From Lineus longissimus (lineage: Eukaryota > Nemertea > Pilidiophora > Heteronemertea > Lineidae), in NCBI RefSeq assembly GCF_910592395.1, contig NC_088312.1:5954001-6018000 (forward strand): DNA of 64,000 nt. The letters are read 5' to 3'. A program made the position numbers and the translations under genes. The notes beneath the pieces are model-generated. The model did no database searches. It worked only from the letters and a program-made list of their open reading frames with translations, and was not told where the DNA came from. Within the stretch, counting starts at the first letter, position 1; every line of letters starts with the position of its first letter. Below are positions 27,801-37,570 of the stretch, piece after piece.

Positions 27801-29567
27801 ATCTCTCATTTCTGGACATGGAGGTCTCGGTCAACCTAACTAATTTTTTTAACTGCTACTGTAAATTGCCAAGTTTTTTTCTAAATCATTGCTCAACCTT
27901 TTCTTATCATGACGATATTTTATTGGTTGAGCCTTGATGTTGAGGTTTCTGATCAATAATTCCTAGACTTGAAATTCAAAAGGCCTATTGTTAACCCATG
28001 GGCACAGTAAGTCCAATCTGTTGTGATATGAAATCAACCTATGTACATCTTGTTTTTGTTTTGCTTGAGGGAGATCATTCTATCGTATCAAACTGCCAAT
28101 CAAGGTTACACTCATATTAGAGGCGTTCATTGTTTTTTTGTGGCTCAGGCAAAGCCTTAACCCTTTCACCATGTTACAGCCCATTGCTTGAAAATGTGAA
28201 GAAAACTCTGAAGAGTACCCAAACCCGAGGTATTCATCATCAAGCTCTCACCGAGTACTTTCAAATAAATATCCCAATGACAATGTGACATGGTTTCAAT
28301 GATATTTCATTTTTCCAGGCATTTCCTATCTTGAGCAAAATTGTCAATGGCAGTATAAAAAGGGTAAGAAAGTATGAGCACCAAGATAGTAAACTTACAC
28401 TTACCATTAGATAATTTACAAAGACATATCTGTTGCCAGGATTCTGCATCACCAGGGATGTCTTGCATGGTCTTCACTGGCTCAACTGGTGAAAGGCATG
28501 AGCCTGAGTCCTGAGAAGCAAATGTTGATGAAGACATACCGCTCTCTTCTTCCGAGTCCATATCACAACTACTATTGCTGGAAGAGGAACCAAATGTGAA
28601 AGGTGATTAGAATCTGTGATAACCACTTGCTGTGGTGGTTGCCGGTACATAGGTGGACAGTAGCCGGACTCCATACGAGCAAAAATCCAATCGGTTTACA
28701 ACGCCGCTACTGTAATAATGAATGAATCCTGGGCAATGCTTTGCTTTAGCCCTGGGAAGTCACACTGGTCCAGCTTAGGGTGGATGACCTAACCCAATGG
28801 TGAGGTTTTCACTGGGGACACAAAATAATATAACAGTTAGGGGCCACAACACAATCGCCAGAATCATCTGTCGCTGGTTAAATTGAGAGTCGAAAGAAGC
28901 TGAAAGGAGTGCCTCTGACCCCTTTAAAAATTTGTTGACAGAAGATTCAGCGAATCTATCCCGGCTCACAGCAGGCATATTACAAAAAATCTAAATCACC
29001 ACCTTGACACTGCGTCATTTGATTTATGAGTAGTGCTAGGGGCGATATTATACCTATGACTTCTTTGTCGAATAGTTCTGATCCAGTAATTCATCCCAGT
29101 ACGATATTCCTCCAAGTCGACCTCTACATCTCGAGAGTCTGGGTCGAGGATTGTGGAGAGTTCATCAAGGTCGTCAAGACAGTTTAATCCACCCTGGAGA
29201 AGCAACGTACAGAGATTATCCAACCATTGATGCTTTTGAGAACACGGCAGCTACTTAGTAATATCTGAAAACACTTTCATGCCTTACTGGTTCATTCAAT
29301 CCATGTCTTTATCAGTACACATGTATTATATTATTTTAATCTTACATCTTTTCCTTCTGTTGTCTTCCTGAGATATTCTACAAGACATGTGACAGAAACA
29401 GTTCCCTTGGAAAACTGGTCACAATTGTAGAAGACCGAGTCGATGAGATCTTCCTCCGATATCAACAGCAATTCCTGGCTCCTAAATCGGGCGAGTCTAG
29501 GAGAGAAACACCCCTGGTTGGTGTCAGAGTGAGACATTTGGAAGGACAGGTCGCAATCACTGGCCAT
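247..29567 (-). CDS. Large EF-hand / coiled-coil protein of KASH5-IRAG2 (LRMP) type, 29 exons, 3' end off the window
   Basis: Exons in transcription order: 29567-29346, 29193-29054, 28577-28405, 24729-24639, 24304-24146, 23504-23336, 23042-23022, 22638-22561, 22289-22233, 21947-21888, 21650-21586, 21401-21260, 20987-20826, 20552-20368, 20130-20093, 19960-19827, 19553-19372, 12603-12563, 10777-10704, 9807-9706, 8897-8787, 8159-8090, 7152-6333, 5598-5278, 5075-4550, 4369-4213, 4020-3778, 2868-2747, 813-247. Every junction has an AG acceptor, a GT donor and a matching phase; the sum is about 1,740 residues. Order: degenerate EF-hand pair (about residues 38-110), coiled coil (about 210-800), Ser/Pro-rich disorder, PEVK-like repeats. 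In KASH5 and IRAG2/LRMP an EF-hand-like or coiled-coil region precedes a C-terminal membrane anchor in the ER or nuclear envelope; no anchor is seen here before the window edge. The ATG follows an acceptor by one base, so a 5'UTR intron is likely. The join 19372 to 12603 is inferred from phase and coiled-coil continuity. Two genes remain possible. Confidence 0.7.
1620..2011. repeat. Nested inverted-repeat (foldback) element
   Basis: GCACTTACACCACC at 1620-1633 is exactly complementary to 1964-1977. TGCGCTTACACCACGA at 1833-1848 is exactly complementary to 1996-2011. Between them lie further palindromes, such as TCGGCAATGGATTGCCGA near 1926. The element sits in an intron of the large gene and has no coding capacity. 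It is best read as a MITE or foldback element made of related half-copies. Confidence 0.6.
2747..2868 (-). CDS. Short exon (exon 28) of the large gene
   Basis: Acceptor ttgaactgtttag and a consensus donor CAT|gtaagt bound 40 codons containing SVSGLHRIPIIRQGNVL and NDDVRVQCPVIIH. The start phase (1) matches the donor at 3777, not the stronger donor at 3838. The end phase (0) matches the exon that starts at 813. The 970-bp intron upstream shows no further minus-strand exon. No domain recognised. Confidence 0.6.
2869..3777. other. Intron of the large gene, no feature accepted
   Basis: No minus-strand exon was found. The plus strand carries open stretches around 3190-3302 and 3620-3790 that look protein-like. 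They are discussed under rejected items. Confidence 0.5.
3778..7152 (-). CDS. Ser/Thr/Pro-rich disordered region (exons 23-27)
   Basis: Exons 7152-6333 (273 codons), 5598-5278, 5075-4550, 4369-4213 and 4020-3778. The first opens with a short helix (EALILEKFEEAVKRKANKQ) and then becomes Ser/Thr/Gln-rich. The second holds a tandem duplication, YSPANSRQNSLDEMKIR then YSPSNSRQSSLDELKVR, followed by PPEYKSPPEYRK. The third is SP/TP-rich, has KSNSAEVV and HSNSAEESE, and ends in another PPEYRK. The fourth has ELSEADKLLNAQILEEAKK; the fifth has SITPPPITTNSTKKLKSS. The region looks disordered with many basophilic and proline-directed phosphorylation motifs. The fifth exon has two usable donors: gtgagt at 3838, and gtgggc at 3777, which keeps the phase to the next exon. 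Confidence 0.75.
8090..12603 (-). CDS. Second coiled-coil block (exons 18-22)
   Basis: Exons 12603-12563, 10777-10704, 9807-9706, 8897-8787 and 8159-8090. The first reads ANLELAEKCHQTE and joins DLKEELSRSHDLLLEEFRK through a split Leu codon, making one continuous amphipathic helix. Next come ESLAAALSNHGVDLKDVW, a linker KSTPNTASEDSVKDQ with a helix VLKDRLAKRQIALATL, and TLSLGDVMVQCRSNPNSP. Phases are consistent throughout. Acceptors have good pyrimidine tracts (cttctttatctttccag, tctttctttccag). No enzymatic motif is visible. If the upstream join is wrong, this block is near the N terminus of a separate gene whose start lies between 12.6 and 18 kb. Confidence 0.75.
14690..15335. repeat. Degenerate tandem repeat, ~148-bp period
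   Basis: The word aagtgatg(a/g)(g/a)catg recurs near 14694, 14759, 14894, 15042 and 15190. The last three copies are spaced about 148 bp. Copies share catgtctc...gccctgtctac and gatcaat blocks but are strongly diverged. The repeat lies inside the 6.8-kb intron 12604-19371. Confidence 0.45.
18204..18533 (-). CDS. Possible alternative terminal exon with a membrane segment
   Basis: A strong acceptor (tttactttgcag) opens at 18533 and a second AG (ttctcag) at 18513. The upstream exon ending at 19372 leaves phase 2. From 18533 this gives a short tail, FQQQFSDFCS, then stop. From 18513 it gives about 102 residues ending at a TAG (18204-18206). The longer frame has a hydrophobic stretch (FFSIVAAGAMATSMAIYSL) followed by about 40 mostly hydrophilic residues. 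A C-terminal anchor with a short lumenal tail is the arrangement known for IRAG2/LRMP, but no PPPx KASH ending is present. Alternatively this is where a shorter first gene truly ends, or an open frame by chance. Confidence 0.3.
   Translation of the reverse strand, partial: VSATVLRFLFLDFCSRSLIYSFLSSTNKDSHQPGNVFSRCHFLLPEKYYRFFSIVAAGAMATSMAIYSLTIWGGIRKILKGRQCYPTIYLTFEREVRLGTYNAIQMIFI
19372..24729 (-). CDS. Central coiled-coil exons (exons 4-17)
   Basis: Fourteen exons, several of exact codon length (21, 78, 57, 60 and 162 nt), encode a long charged helix. The segment starting DNLELANKLANLQHHNKKI (24304-24146) resembles the opening of the KASH5 coiled coil, where an LELSNRRL-type motif follows the EF region. 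Further heptad-rich stretches are FLKAFEELQEAKVHQEEL (22638-22561), CLKKEKEELEKELNQTRQ (21650-21586) and REENEQKLHEMQDTIKRL (19553-19372). An acidic, Ser-rich insert (21401-20826, with MSDEEDEGEDLMP and KKPKKGLPTPSKI) interrupts the helix. Donors are mostly gtaag or gtatg. Likely role: dimerisation and scaffold. Confidence in the exons is high; the family name rests on recall. Confidence 0.85.
21693..21778. repeat. Diverged copy of a hairpin MITE
   Basis: The stretch ttttgtacagaaaggcct and the following 60 bp align with 35413-35495 (gtacagaaaggcct, aaaag.att.....tcttt.ttcatatca). Here the left arm has decayed and the hairpin is lost. It lies in the intron between the exons at 21888 and 21650. 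Confidence 0.6.
23022..23042 (-). CDS. 21-nt microexon of the coiled-coil gene
   Basis: Acceptor tttccaatttcag, then seven codons (EFSGYDE), then donor gtaaat. The phase is 0 on both sides, so the exon can be included or skipped without a frame change. It sits between the exons at 23504-23336 (ends in phase 0) and 22638-22561 (starts in phase 0), and would insert an acidic, aromatic break in the helix. Confidence 0.65.
23600..23740. repeat. Imperfect minisatellite
   Basis: GACTAAGAAACAGCACTCTG or a close variant occurs near 23629, 23663, 23686 and 23715, with uneven spacers. The repeat is intronic, between the exons at 24146 and 23504. Confidence 0.6.
24730..28404. other. 3.7-kb intron, no exon recognised
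   Basis: Splice phases across this intron agree without a further exon. A short direct duplication is present (gtacaccgggtcaatggg / gtacaccgagtcaa, about 26790-26822). No coding or RNA feature was recognised. Confidence 0.5.
28405..29567 (-). CDS. N-terminal EF-hand module (exons 1-3)
   Basis: Exons 29567-29346, 29193-29054 and 28577-28405. The first begins MASDCDLSF after the acceptor ttctatttttag. It contains FYNCDQFSKGTVSV, and the next contains ILDPDSRDVEVDLEEY then MNYWIRTIRQ. This matches the pattern remembered for the KASH5 N terminus: helix, CD...GTV.V, YL, LDP, VDL, M..WI. The first loop lacks the position-12 glutamate and the second has D where G is usual, so calcium binding is doubtful. 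Exon 3 is acidic and Ser-rich (DMDSEEESGMSSS) and links to the coiled coil. In the family this module contacts motor adaptors; that role here is inference. Confidence 0.8.
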
Positions 29568-30570
29568 ACTAAAAATAGAAAAAAAATTAAGGGTTTCATC
29601 ATATTCTTCCCCTCTATCATGTAGCCTGTAAATATTGAAAGGAGCCAAATGAAGCAAGCTAAACTAAACGAGCCAAATAAGCGTTTTAAACCTGAAAGTG
29701 AAATGAAAGATCAAGTTTACATTTAATATCCATTGCAGGATTCAGTCAATGTTTATGGCGTAAAAATTAAAATATATATTATTCCCATAGTCCCATTCAT
29801 TTGGGTTCATTTCAAGTTTTGCATGGGGCACAATGGAAGGATTCATTTACTCATTTATTTTGGCTTGTTTAAAACTTGAAAAACATGAAAACCTGATCTG
29901 CAATTTCATGTTTGGAATGTTTATAGTTTGGCTTGTTTCATTTTGGGTCGTTTCAACTTTTACATACACTGATACCCGTCACTCAGTCGTGTCAATTAGG
30001 TGGGCTGATCCTATAAAAATGGGTAATATCAGATTGCCACAACTGGTACAATTGTTGACAGTAGATCTGCTGACATACATGTATGGTCAAACTCACTTAC
30101 CTGTTTCTTCATGAAGACTCTAATGCAATATGAGTAAAATCATTGAATATTCATTAATATAAATTCCACAATTTACTCAGTTCACATTGTTAACATATTT
30201 TAATTCCTGTTCATCCCATCACTTCATGCATGTAATTTGAAAATGTTGATCCTAAATTCCAGCAGATATTGTGATAATCCAGTGAAATATTCCATCGGGT
30301 TTCAATTTATTACAACCATCCATGGTACAAGCATGTTGCACTTGTTGCGTGGAATGTTTTGTACAAAAACTTTGCAATCAATAACTGAAAAATATATTGA
30401 CAAACTGATTGTGACCAGCTGATGCACATGTTGGTAGTGCTCTGGAACGGTGATCAAACATCAGTCTGAGACATGTACAAGTTATCGATGCACATGTCAG
30501 GCCCGATTGAAATAAAAAAACATGTGCACTACTTTTGCGACTTGCATTTCAACAATCGACATAATGGAAA

Positions 30571-30751
30571 TACAGTGGAACCTCCCTTAGCGGACACCTC
30601 TCAATTAAGGACAACCTCTCTATTAAGGACACTAGTTATGGTCCCAAATTGGTTATTTTCATTTAATTTGACCTCTTTAATCAGGACACTTCTCTATTAA
30701 GGAGAGCACTTGTCAGTCCCAAGAGTGTCCTTAATAGAGAGGTTCTACTTA
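30571..30751. mobile_element. TA-flanked non-autonomous DNA transposon (MITE)
   Basis: The left end reads TACAGTGGAACCTC and the right end GAGGTTCTACTTA, which are imperfect terminal inverted repeats with TA at the junctions. CCTCTCTATTAAGGACAC (30615-30632) is exactly complementary to 30725-30742. A CAGTGGAACCTC terminus with ctcttaat.ggacac subrepeats is typical of Tc1/mariner- or pogo-related elements. The element is about 180 bp with no transposase. Confidence 0.7.
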
Positions 30752-30788
30752 TGCTCTTGCAGGCTTCACAAATCTGCCAGAAACTTAC

Positions 30789-30872
30789 ACTAAGTACAGC
30801 ACTATCTTCATTGAGGACCAGAAAGCCGAGAGAATCGGGAATGTGATTAATTCTTTGGGTGATGGTGGACAT
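30789..30872 (-). CDS. LAMTOR4: First exon of a LAMTOR4-like gene (rest not found)
   Basis: Twenty-eight codons from ATG (gtagaATGTCC) to the donor AGT|gtaagt. They read MSTITQRINHIPDSLGFLVL then NEDSAVLS. The pattern (Thr/Gln-rich start, IPD.LG.LVL, E..AVL) is that of the N terminus of LAMTOR4, the roadblock-fold Ragulator subunit that helps anchor mTORC1 signalling at lysosomes. The family continues with a GDLENDE-like motif and a second half ending in a VKR-like strand. No such exon was seen between this donor and 29.6 kb, or in the large introns further left. Either the later exons are diverged or far away, or this is a gene fragment. A 3.5-fold smaller transposon-like repeat lies about 40 bp downstream of the donor. 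Confidence 0.6.
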
Positions 30873-32130
30873 TCTACCTGGTGGGCTGGTCACTGTTCAC
30901 TGAAAAAGATTGAAGAAACAAGTCGCCACAATTCCGTTGGGGTCATATGCAATTTGAATTGCAGCGGACATCGCGGTTTTACATAAGTTGTGAACCGGTG
31001 CTACGGAATATGCTGCATGACACAAGGGGCTTAACATCACAGTAGAAAAGAATCATGTTGAATTTGGCAAAATCACAGTGCTGGACCAGGCCTCTGAATC
31101 TGATGATTGATGGGGGCGGGCGAGGGGGTTGATCCAGCAGCAGCTGGTAGCAGACATTTTTCTTGACTCTTGCTTCACGCTGCTACAGCTTAAAGAGCTG
31201 TGGTACAGCCATGAAGCAGTGTCATCACTGTTGAAATCGACCAAAGTTTGTTTGTGAGGGCCTGAGTTTCGTCCAAAAATAGATCTGTTTACACACAAAT
31301 TGCAATGGCGTATTGCAGGTACACGTCAACGGGTCATTGTCGGACGTGAATTCACCAAGAAAACAAAGGAATTAAAGGATTCATTGAACTCATTAACACA
31401 TCATTAGTTTTCAGTGAAGTTCAACTGTATTCCTAGACAAATTACTTTGGTATATAGAGAGTAAGATTACAATAACGTTAAAGTTTGAGTTCCGGGGAGA
31501 TAGAGCTGTCAGTTGGTTTAGTGGCGCAACGACCTAGCTTATAGCGAGCAATAAGTAAACTAAGATTTCAGTGATGGCCGTATAGTTGCAAGTAACTGGC
31601 ATTTTGAAGTCATATTTCGTGCTATAATAAATACGCTATAAACATAATGCTCAAAATTGATTCATGAAAAGGGTGACAGGGCAATATTAAGCAAACAGTA
31701 ATGGAAAAAAGTGTAATTCCATGAACTGAAAATAGTTTTTAGACACTATTACATGTATTGGCTTACTTTTCCGTAAACCACGAGAACAATGCATGTGAAA
31801 ATAAACTAAACAAAAGCTCGGTCAGGCTGGTGGTCTCTATACTGGCGTCCGTGAGTGCTGACAGTCTAGTGGCGCGGCCTACGGATACGATCGAAAGGAC
31901 GGTTTGGGGTTCCGGCCACGGTGTTCGCTGGCATTGGTCATATCTCTCCGAAACCTTTACAAAACTGAACATCTCGTGGCATCCAATGACGGTAATTTCT
32001 TGAACAAGTGTAAAGAATAAAGAAACTTGGTTCAATGTATTTAGCCTCTTGTTATCCTCTCCTGCCATGCCTGCAGACTGTAGTTCAGCCCATGTTGTCA
32101 AGCTGTGAAATTTGCTGCACCCCCAGACCA

Positions 32131-32750
32131 TTTTGTCTCAGTCACAGCCTAAGACACACTTCTGTCTCAACCTTGGACAAACTCACCCATGCCCTGCTGT
32201 GAAATGACCATTCTGTCTCACTCACAGCATTGGTCCAGGACGTGTATATCAGACAAAGACACACTTCTGTCACAACCTTGGACTAACTCGCTCCGTGATG
32301 CCTAGCTCGGACCCTTGGTGCACTACCTGACCATTCTGTCTCAGTCACAGTCTGGGCCAGGACATGTATTGGTCAAAGACACATTTCTGTCACAACCTTG
32401 GACTAACTCGCTCCGTGATGCCTAGCTCGGACCCTTGGTGCACTACCTGACCATTCTGTCTCAGTCACAGTCTGGGCCAGGATATGTATTGGTCAAAGAC
32501 ACACTTCTGTCACAACCTTGGACTGACGATCGCTCCATGATGCCTAGCTCGGACCCTTGGTGCACTACCTGACCATTCTGTCTCAATCACAGTCTGGGAC
32601 CAGGACATGTATTGGTCAAAGACGCACTTCTGTCACAACCTCGGACTAACTCGCTCCGTGATGCCTAGCTCGGACCCTTGGTGCACTACCTGACCATTCT
32701 TTCTCAGTCACAGTCTGGGACCAGAACATGTATTGGAGTTGTCTCAATTA
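32131..32750. repeat. Tandem satellite, ~120-bp unit, about five copies
   Basis: The unit contains tctcagtcacagtctggg, acatgtattggtcaaagac, cacaaccttggactaactcg and ggacccttggtgcactacc. Copies beginning near 32281 and 32401 are exactly 120 bp apart; the following ones are about 120-122 bp apart with few changes. The left copies (32131-32240) are more diverged and shorter, as expected at an array edge. Confidence 0.9.
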
Positions 32751-35374
32751 AAAAGTGTACTTAGATTTATGAGTTACTCTATTTTGATACAACTTTACAT
32801 TTTGAAATGAACCTGTTATCTTTATTTTCATTAATTGATTTAGAGCATAATAATTACAACGTAATTAATTAGTTGACCTGAACAATCAGCCCAGGTTGCC
32901 CATGTGATATCCCATGTGGGCCCCCGATGTGACACATGACATAAATGCAAATGAATACAGCTTCTAGTGCAAATGGCAAAATTTCTGGGTGAAAATCCTG
33001 AATCTATGCATTTATTTATCTTTTCTCTAACTACTTATTATTTGTACTGTTTTATCAGTTACAAATATTGTAATACCCTTGATTTGAGATGTTGTCAGCC
33101 CAGTGGTTTCTAGAGTTTTAGAGTGGGCCTACAGGGCCCCTGCAGGACTTCTTTAGACAGTTCTCCAGCTAGGCAAGATATCTTCTGCTACCGGGCCTAT
33201 ATAGCTGGCAAGCGCAAGAACAAAGCGGCTTTATATCCAGTCGTAACAAGTCCTCTGCCCGAAAACTCCTGCCGAAGTTCAGAGTTGTCTGAGTTATTAA
33301 GCCAAGCCAAGCCAAGCCGAGTCGACAAGTGTATTGTCGAAAAGGAACCCTTATTTAGGGTATATTCAGGGTACATAGCCTCTGTCGATATATGGTCCGG
33401 TTTACGAGAGATTTCACAACCAAAAATGAACAGTTTTGAAGCAGTCAGCTAGGTTTCGTCTCACTTTCTTTCAATGGTCAAATCTGTATTGATACCGGAT
33501 TAATTGGACGGACCGGGCACATCAATCTATTTCTTGTTAATACCCTTTAATTGAAACACGGTGTGAGTTATAACTAAACATGTAGTTCCTGGCATAGTTC
33601 CACCTAAGTCATTTTATATATTAAACAAGCTTAGAAAAAACACTTGAATTTAAAATACATTTAATTGAGGGAGTAAGCATTGATTCTTACACCTCAAGCC
33701 TTTGTGAGCAAAATAGTCCGATTGAAACGGCTTATAATCATTTTGAAGTCTTTGTTGAAATCTGACTTTTTAAAAGCAATCCTTCTTGCACAAACCTTAA
33801 AAAGGCAAATTGTACTCGCTTCACAAAAGCTAACCTCAACATCTGCGGAGTTGTGGTCAAAGCGGCTTTTAAAGCTCCCTTTTATGATCTAAGTCAAACT
33901 AAAATTACTTGTCGGGGAAGAAACGACCACTCTAACTCTGGATAGCATCCGTGTACAAATCATGTAGATGACACGCTGTGGTTTTTGGTCAAGTCAATTT
34001 GAAGGCACTTTGTCTACCCGCTTTGATTCTATCAATAGGTCATCACTTTAATCTACACTTGACATTTTTAATTTTCCGACACGGCGTTTAATTCCCCAGA
34101 GTTCATTCAGTAATGATCTAGCTAAGATTCAGAATTCTTACGCACTGGACACCCTGGATTGTCAACAACAGACGGGCCCTTTGCTCAGTCACCCGCATCA
34201 CTTCAAGTCACAAGCGGCCTCTGTACGGGCCTCTCACGTCCTGGCCGCCAGAAAGTCGTACAATGGCAGAAAAGCCGAAATAGGAAAGTTTACATAAAAG
34301 CCTCACTTGAGAGTAAAGTTACGTGCTTCCGCTGTCGAGATGGACACACCAGTTGAAAGAGAAAGTCATCAAACCTTCATCATCCATAAACTCTTCGGCG
34401 AAAGCCATTCGCTCTTTCAACTGGTAAGCTCTCAGCTTTAATAGCTACAAGACCTTTGACATAGTCCATGGATTGCTGGTGACACCAGCGATGAAGGCGT
34501 TGTCACATCTTGTTACGAACGCCTATTCGCTCCAAGAAACGATGCTTCGGCCTAGCCGCTTTTACAGAAAGGGAGGTGTGGTTGTATCATCGTTTGGCAT
34601 CCGAAGAAACAACGAGAAAATAAGTTGCTCAGTGCAACTCACAAGCAACCTCCAGCTTGAAACTATATGGTTCAGTGGTTTCGGTTTTCAGTCCTTTTCG
34701 AAGGCCAGATTCCACTAAGACGTTTCCTCACCGCGGATAACTACGCACGGTCCAATGGGGGTAATTCGAATTGCCCACAGCCAGGTTGGTGGCATGTAGT
34801 GGAATTACCAAATGACGCCAACCACACGCTGAAGTAACATGAATTTATATCAACAGCTGGAACCTAACATAGTTTTCCTTGGAGGCATAACGATTTTAAC
34901 CACCGAAAAACTAATAATAATTGAATTCAACAACAAGCTTGATTAAATTTAAACGGTATCTCATTTATTTTCATAGAAATATAAAATTATCAACGATCTG
35001 ATATTATATCTGAATTTCACACGTACATGTACGCACTTTCACGTATTTTATATCAAGAATACACGCACATGTACACGTACATCTCAACTATAATAAATCT
35101 GTCAAAGTCTCAGCCAAACTGCGTCCCAACAAATCAGGAAAACAACCTGAACGCCTGAAGACATGTCTTGCCATAGATGTTCTCACTTATTTTCAAACAC
35201 AGAATTGGTCGGACAATGTCGGAAGTATTTTTTATATGTACATGTATTATATTACGAAACTTGCCCTCGTAATTGATTCCATGTCAAAGACCATGTTTCC
35301 GTCAGAAGTGAGTTTTCGCAAATCCCCGAGACGCAAACGTGAACGCCTATCTCATTGTAGGACATCGTAATCAA

Positions 35375-35494
35375 TGGGTGATATGAATAAAGACTAGCAA
35401 ATGCTTTTACTTCAATTTTGTACAGAAAGGCCTAGTGTAAATGTACATGGAGTTTTAGATAAAAGCATTTGCTCGTCTTTATTCATATCACCCA
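35375..35494. mobile_element. Hairpin MITE with 35-bp inverted arms
   Basis: Bases 35375-35409 and 35460-35494 are inverted copies that differ at one position (34 of 35 match). The 50-bp loop includes ttttgtacagaaaggcct. A diverged copy lies at 21693-21778, so this is a dispersed family. No coding capacity. Confidence 0.75.
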
Positions 35495-37564
35495 ATATCT
35501 CGGAATATGGGATAGTCGTTCGCTTTCGTGTTTCGGGGGCTTTGCGAAAACTCCCTAATGAGGCTCTATCCTATTCTGAATTAAAAAAAACAATTTTACT
35601 GCTGATACGTTGCGATTGTAACTATCCCCATGGCTATGCTATGGATATATACAAATTTACTAAAGCCATGGACTTTATAAGTTCAGAATAACATGGAATG
35701 CATAACTTTAAATGATCTGAAGACAGAATGTCGCAAACTATCGCACGGGTCAGCCAGATTATAATGAGTTGGTGAAATTCCCTTCACATTCATCATTGCA
35801 ATGATAAGTTCATATAACTAGATTAGCAAACATTTCGCGACATTCTGTACACATAACACTAATTTCTGATATGAAGATTTGAGACACTTAATTCCTCCCC
35901 GGAAGACCACGTTCACATACCCTATGATATGTACAGCAGCGAAAATATACTGAAAATATAACGCAAATATGATATGTTGGCCGTTCTTGGAATGTAGCAC
36001 AAAAATAAGTGTTTTCCCATCGATATACGACATCCAGAACAAACTGGTGTAGAAGTAGAAAATGTCCCCCTTGACAAAGTGTCCGGTTTTATTGTGTTCT
36101 GACGGATTATGTTGTATGGTTCCAGAGAGACCATGGCCGTTAATAGCTCAGAGATTAAAGCGCTTATCCTTTGTTTCTAGGACATTCTATCCAAGGACAT
36201 TTAAAAAATGAGCAGATCAATCAAATGTATACAATGATTAATGACAATTAATGGAAGAGGAAGGAATACAAGCCTACAAGGTTTTTATGACTAAATGCAA
36301 TTTGTAATTTTGAATAGGCAAGTATAGCAGCCCTAACAGAAAGGCGTATGGCTTGAATGAGGACAACATTATCCATCTCTGAAACATACGAAATAATACT
36401 TCATGCCATGATAATAGGCAGGTTGTGATCAGGGACTTATTACGGATCCTAATACGTAGGCCTATACGGATAGAAATACATGTATACACAAAATTTGCAT
36501 TGTCTTTGTCTACAGAGTTTTATCCGTATTGGTGATACGTCGCTGTTCTCAACCTCCCTATTATGGATGGTGATATTCCAATGATAGATTGGAAACATAT
36601 TTGAGACACTTTCTTGGATACAGTACTCTTAGGCTCTGTTTTGCTGAATAACGCAAATGTTACACATTTTGAAGGTAACCTAACGCTACTGTTAGACTAT
36701 TGCACATTCATTTCCCACCTGATTGTCTCGGAAGTGAAATGCAACATTTTTGATGAAGGTTGGTTGAAGTGATTATCACCCACTCGACAGGTATAAATTC
36801 AGTGTCCCTTCACTTTTCTGCGCCCCAGTCGACATCAAAGCAAAGATGCAACTCTCTGCTATAATTGATTCAGGAGTCGTTTATACTTTGTGCAACTCTA
36901 TGCTACGGCTAGTCAAGAATGGAAGCACATGTCCCGCTCATCAAATTAACCTAACCTTAGAACTTAGCATACTTATACGAAGGTTGGCATTGCTTTGAAA
37001 ACCTGGACATGGGACCGAAGTACATTTTCATGAGCAGTGAAAATGGAAAAGTATCCTAAAAAGCTCGCTGGGCAATAATCACTTCAACTAGAATAAAGAT
37101 AAGCTTTATATGGTATATAACCCCAGAACAGCAGCGAACGTCACTGATTCTGAAATACTTTAGTAAACAACCATTTGACCCATAACCACACGAAAGTAAC
37201 AAAAACTGATATGAACAAAGTTTTAACTTCAACCACACTTGAATAATATAAATGAGCACAAATTTCGATGAAGAATTTTAGTCACATCTTATTGACAATC
37301 GTACTTGGTACATTGTATGAAACAACATTTTTATAGACAATCGGTGTGTCTTGGATCTGATATAAAAGCATAAAATACATAGCAGCACATATTACAAGAT
37401 AATGCCAGTCTATCATTCAATATCTATAATCACATTTAATGTATTTGGAAGACAACACTATTGTCCAAACCTATCATAAATAAACGCATAAAGAACTGTA
37501 CGACCCCCATCTTATTAGGATGATTAAAGCACAAATTGATCCTGAAATAACATTAATTTCAATT

Positions 37565-37570
37565 TTTATT
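37565..37570 (-). terminator. Candidate polyadenylation signal of the tailless gene
   Basis: AATAAA on the minus strand, about 350 bases after the TGA at 37918-37920. Consistent with a short 3'UTR; no other evidence. Confidence 0.3.

Larger units (their letters stand above)
30873..37564. other. Intergenic region
   Basis: This stretch holds the satellite (32.1-32.75 kb) and the hairpin MITE (35.4 kb). An interrupted palindromic acgtacatgtacgc / acatgtacacgtacat run lies at about 35020-35080. Short open frames on both strands (such as 31763-32131 and 33123-33452) lack recognisable motifs. The promoter of the LAMTOR4-like exon should lie in the first few hundred bases. Confidence 0.5.

Noticed and set aside
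30061-30115. Minus-strand segment ending in a good donor (aaacag|gtaagt) between the LAMTOR4-like exon and the large gene.
   Set aside because: Translation does not match LAMTOR4 and would not read into the next gene in frame. It could be a 5'UTR exon, but nothing proves it.
33301-33330. gccaa repeat (gccaagccaagccaagcc).
   Set aside because: A short pentanucleotide run with no functional context.
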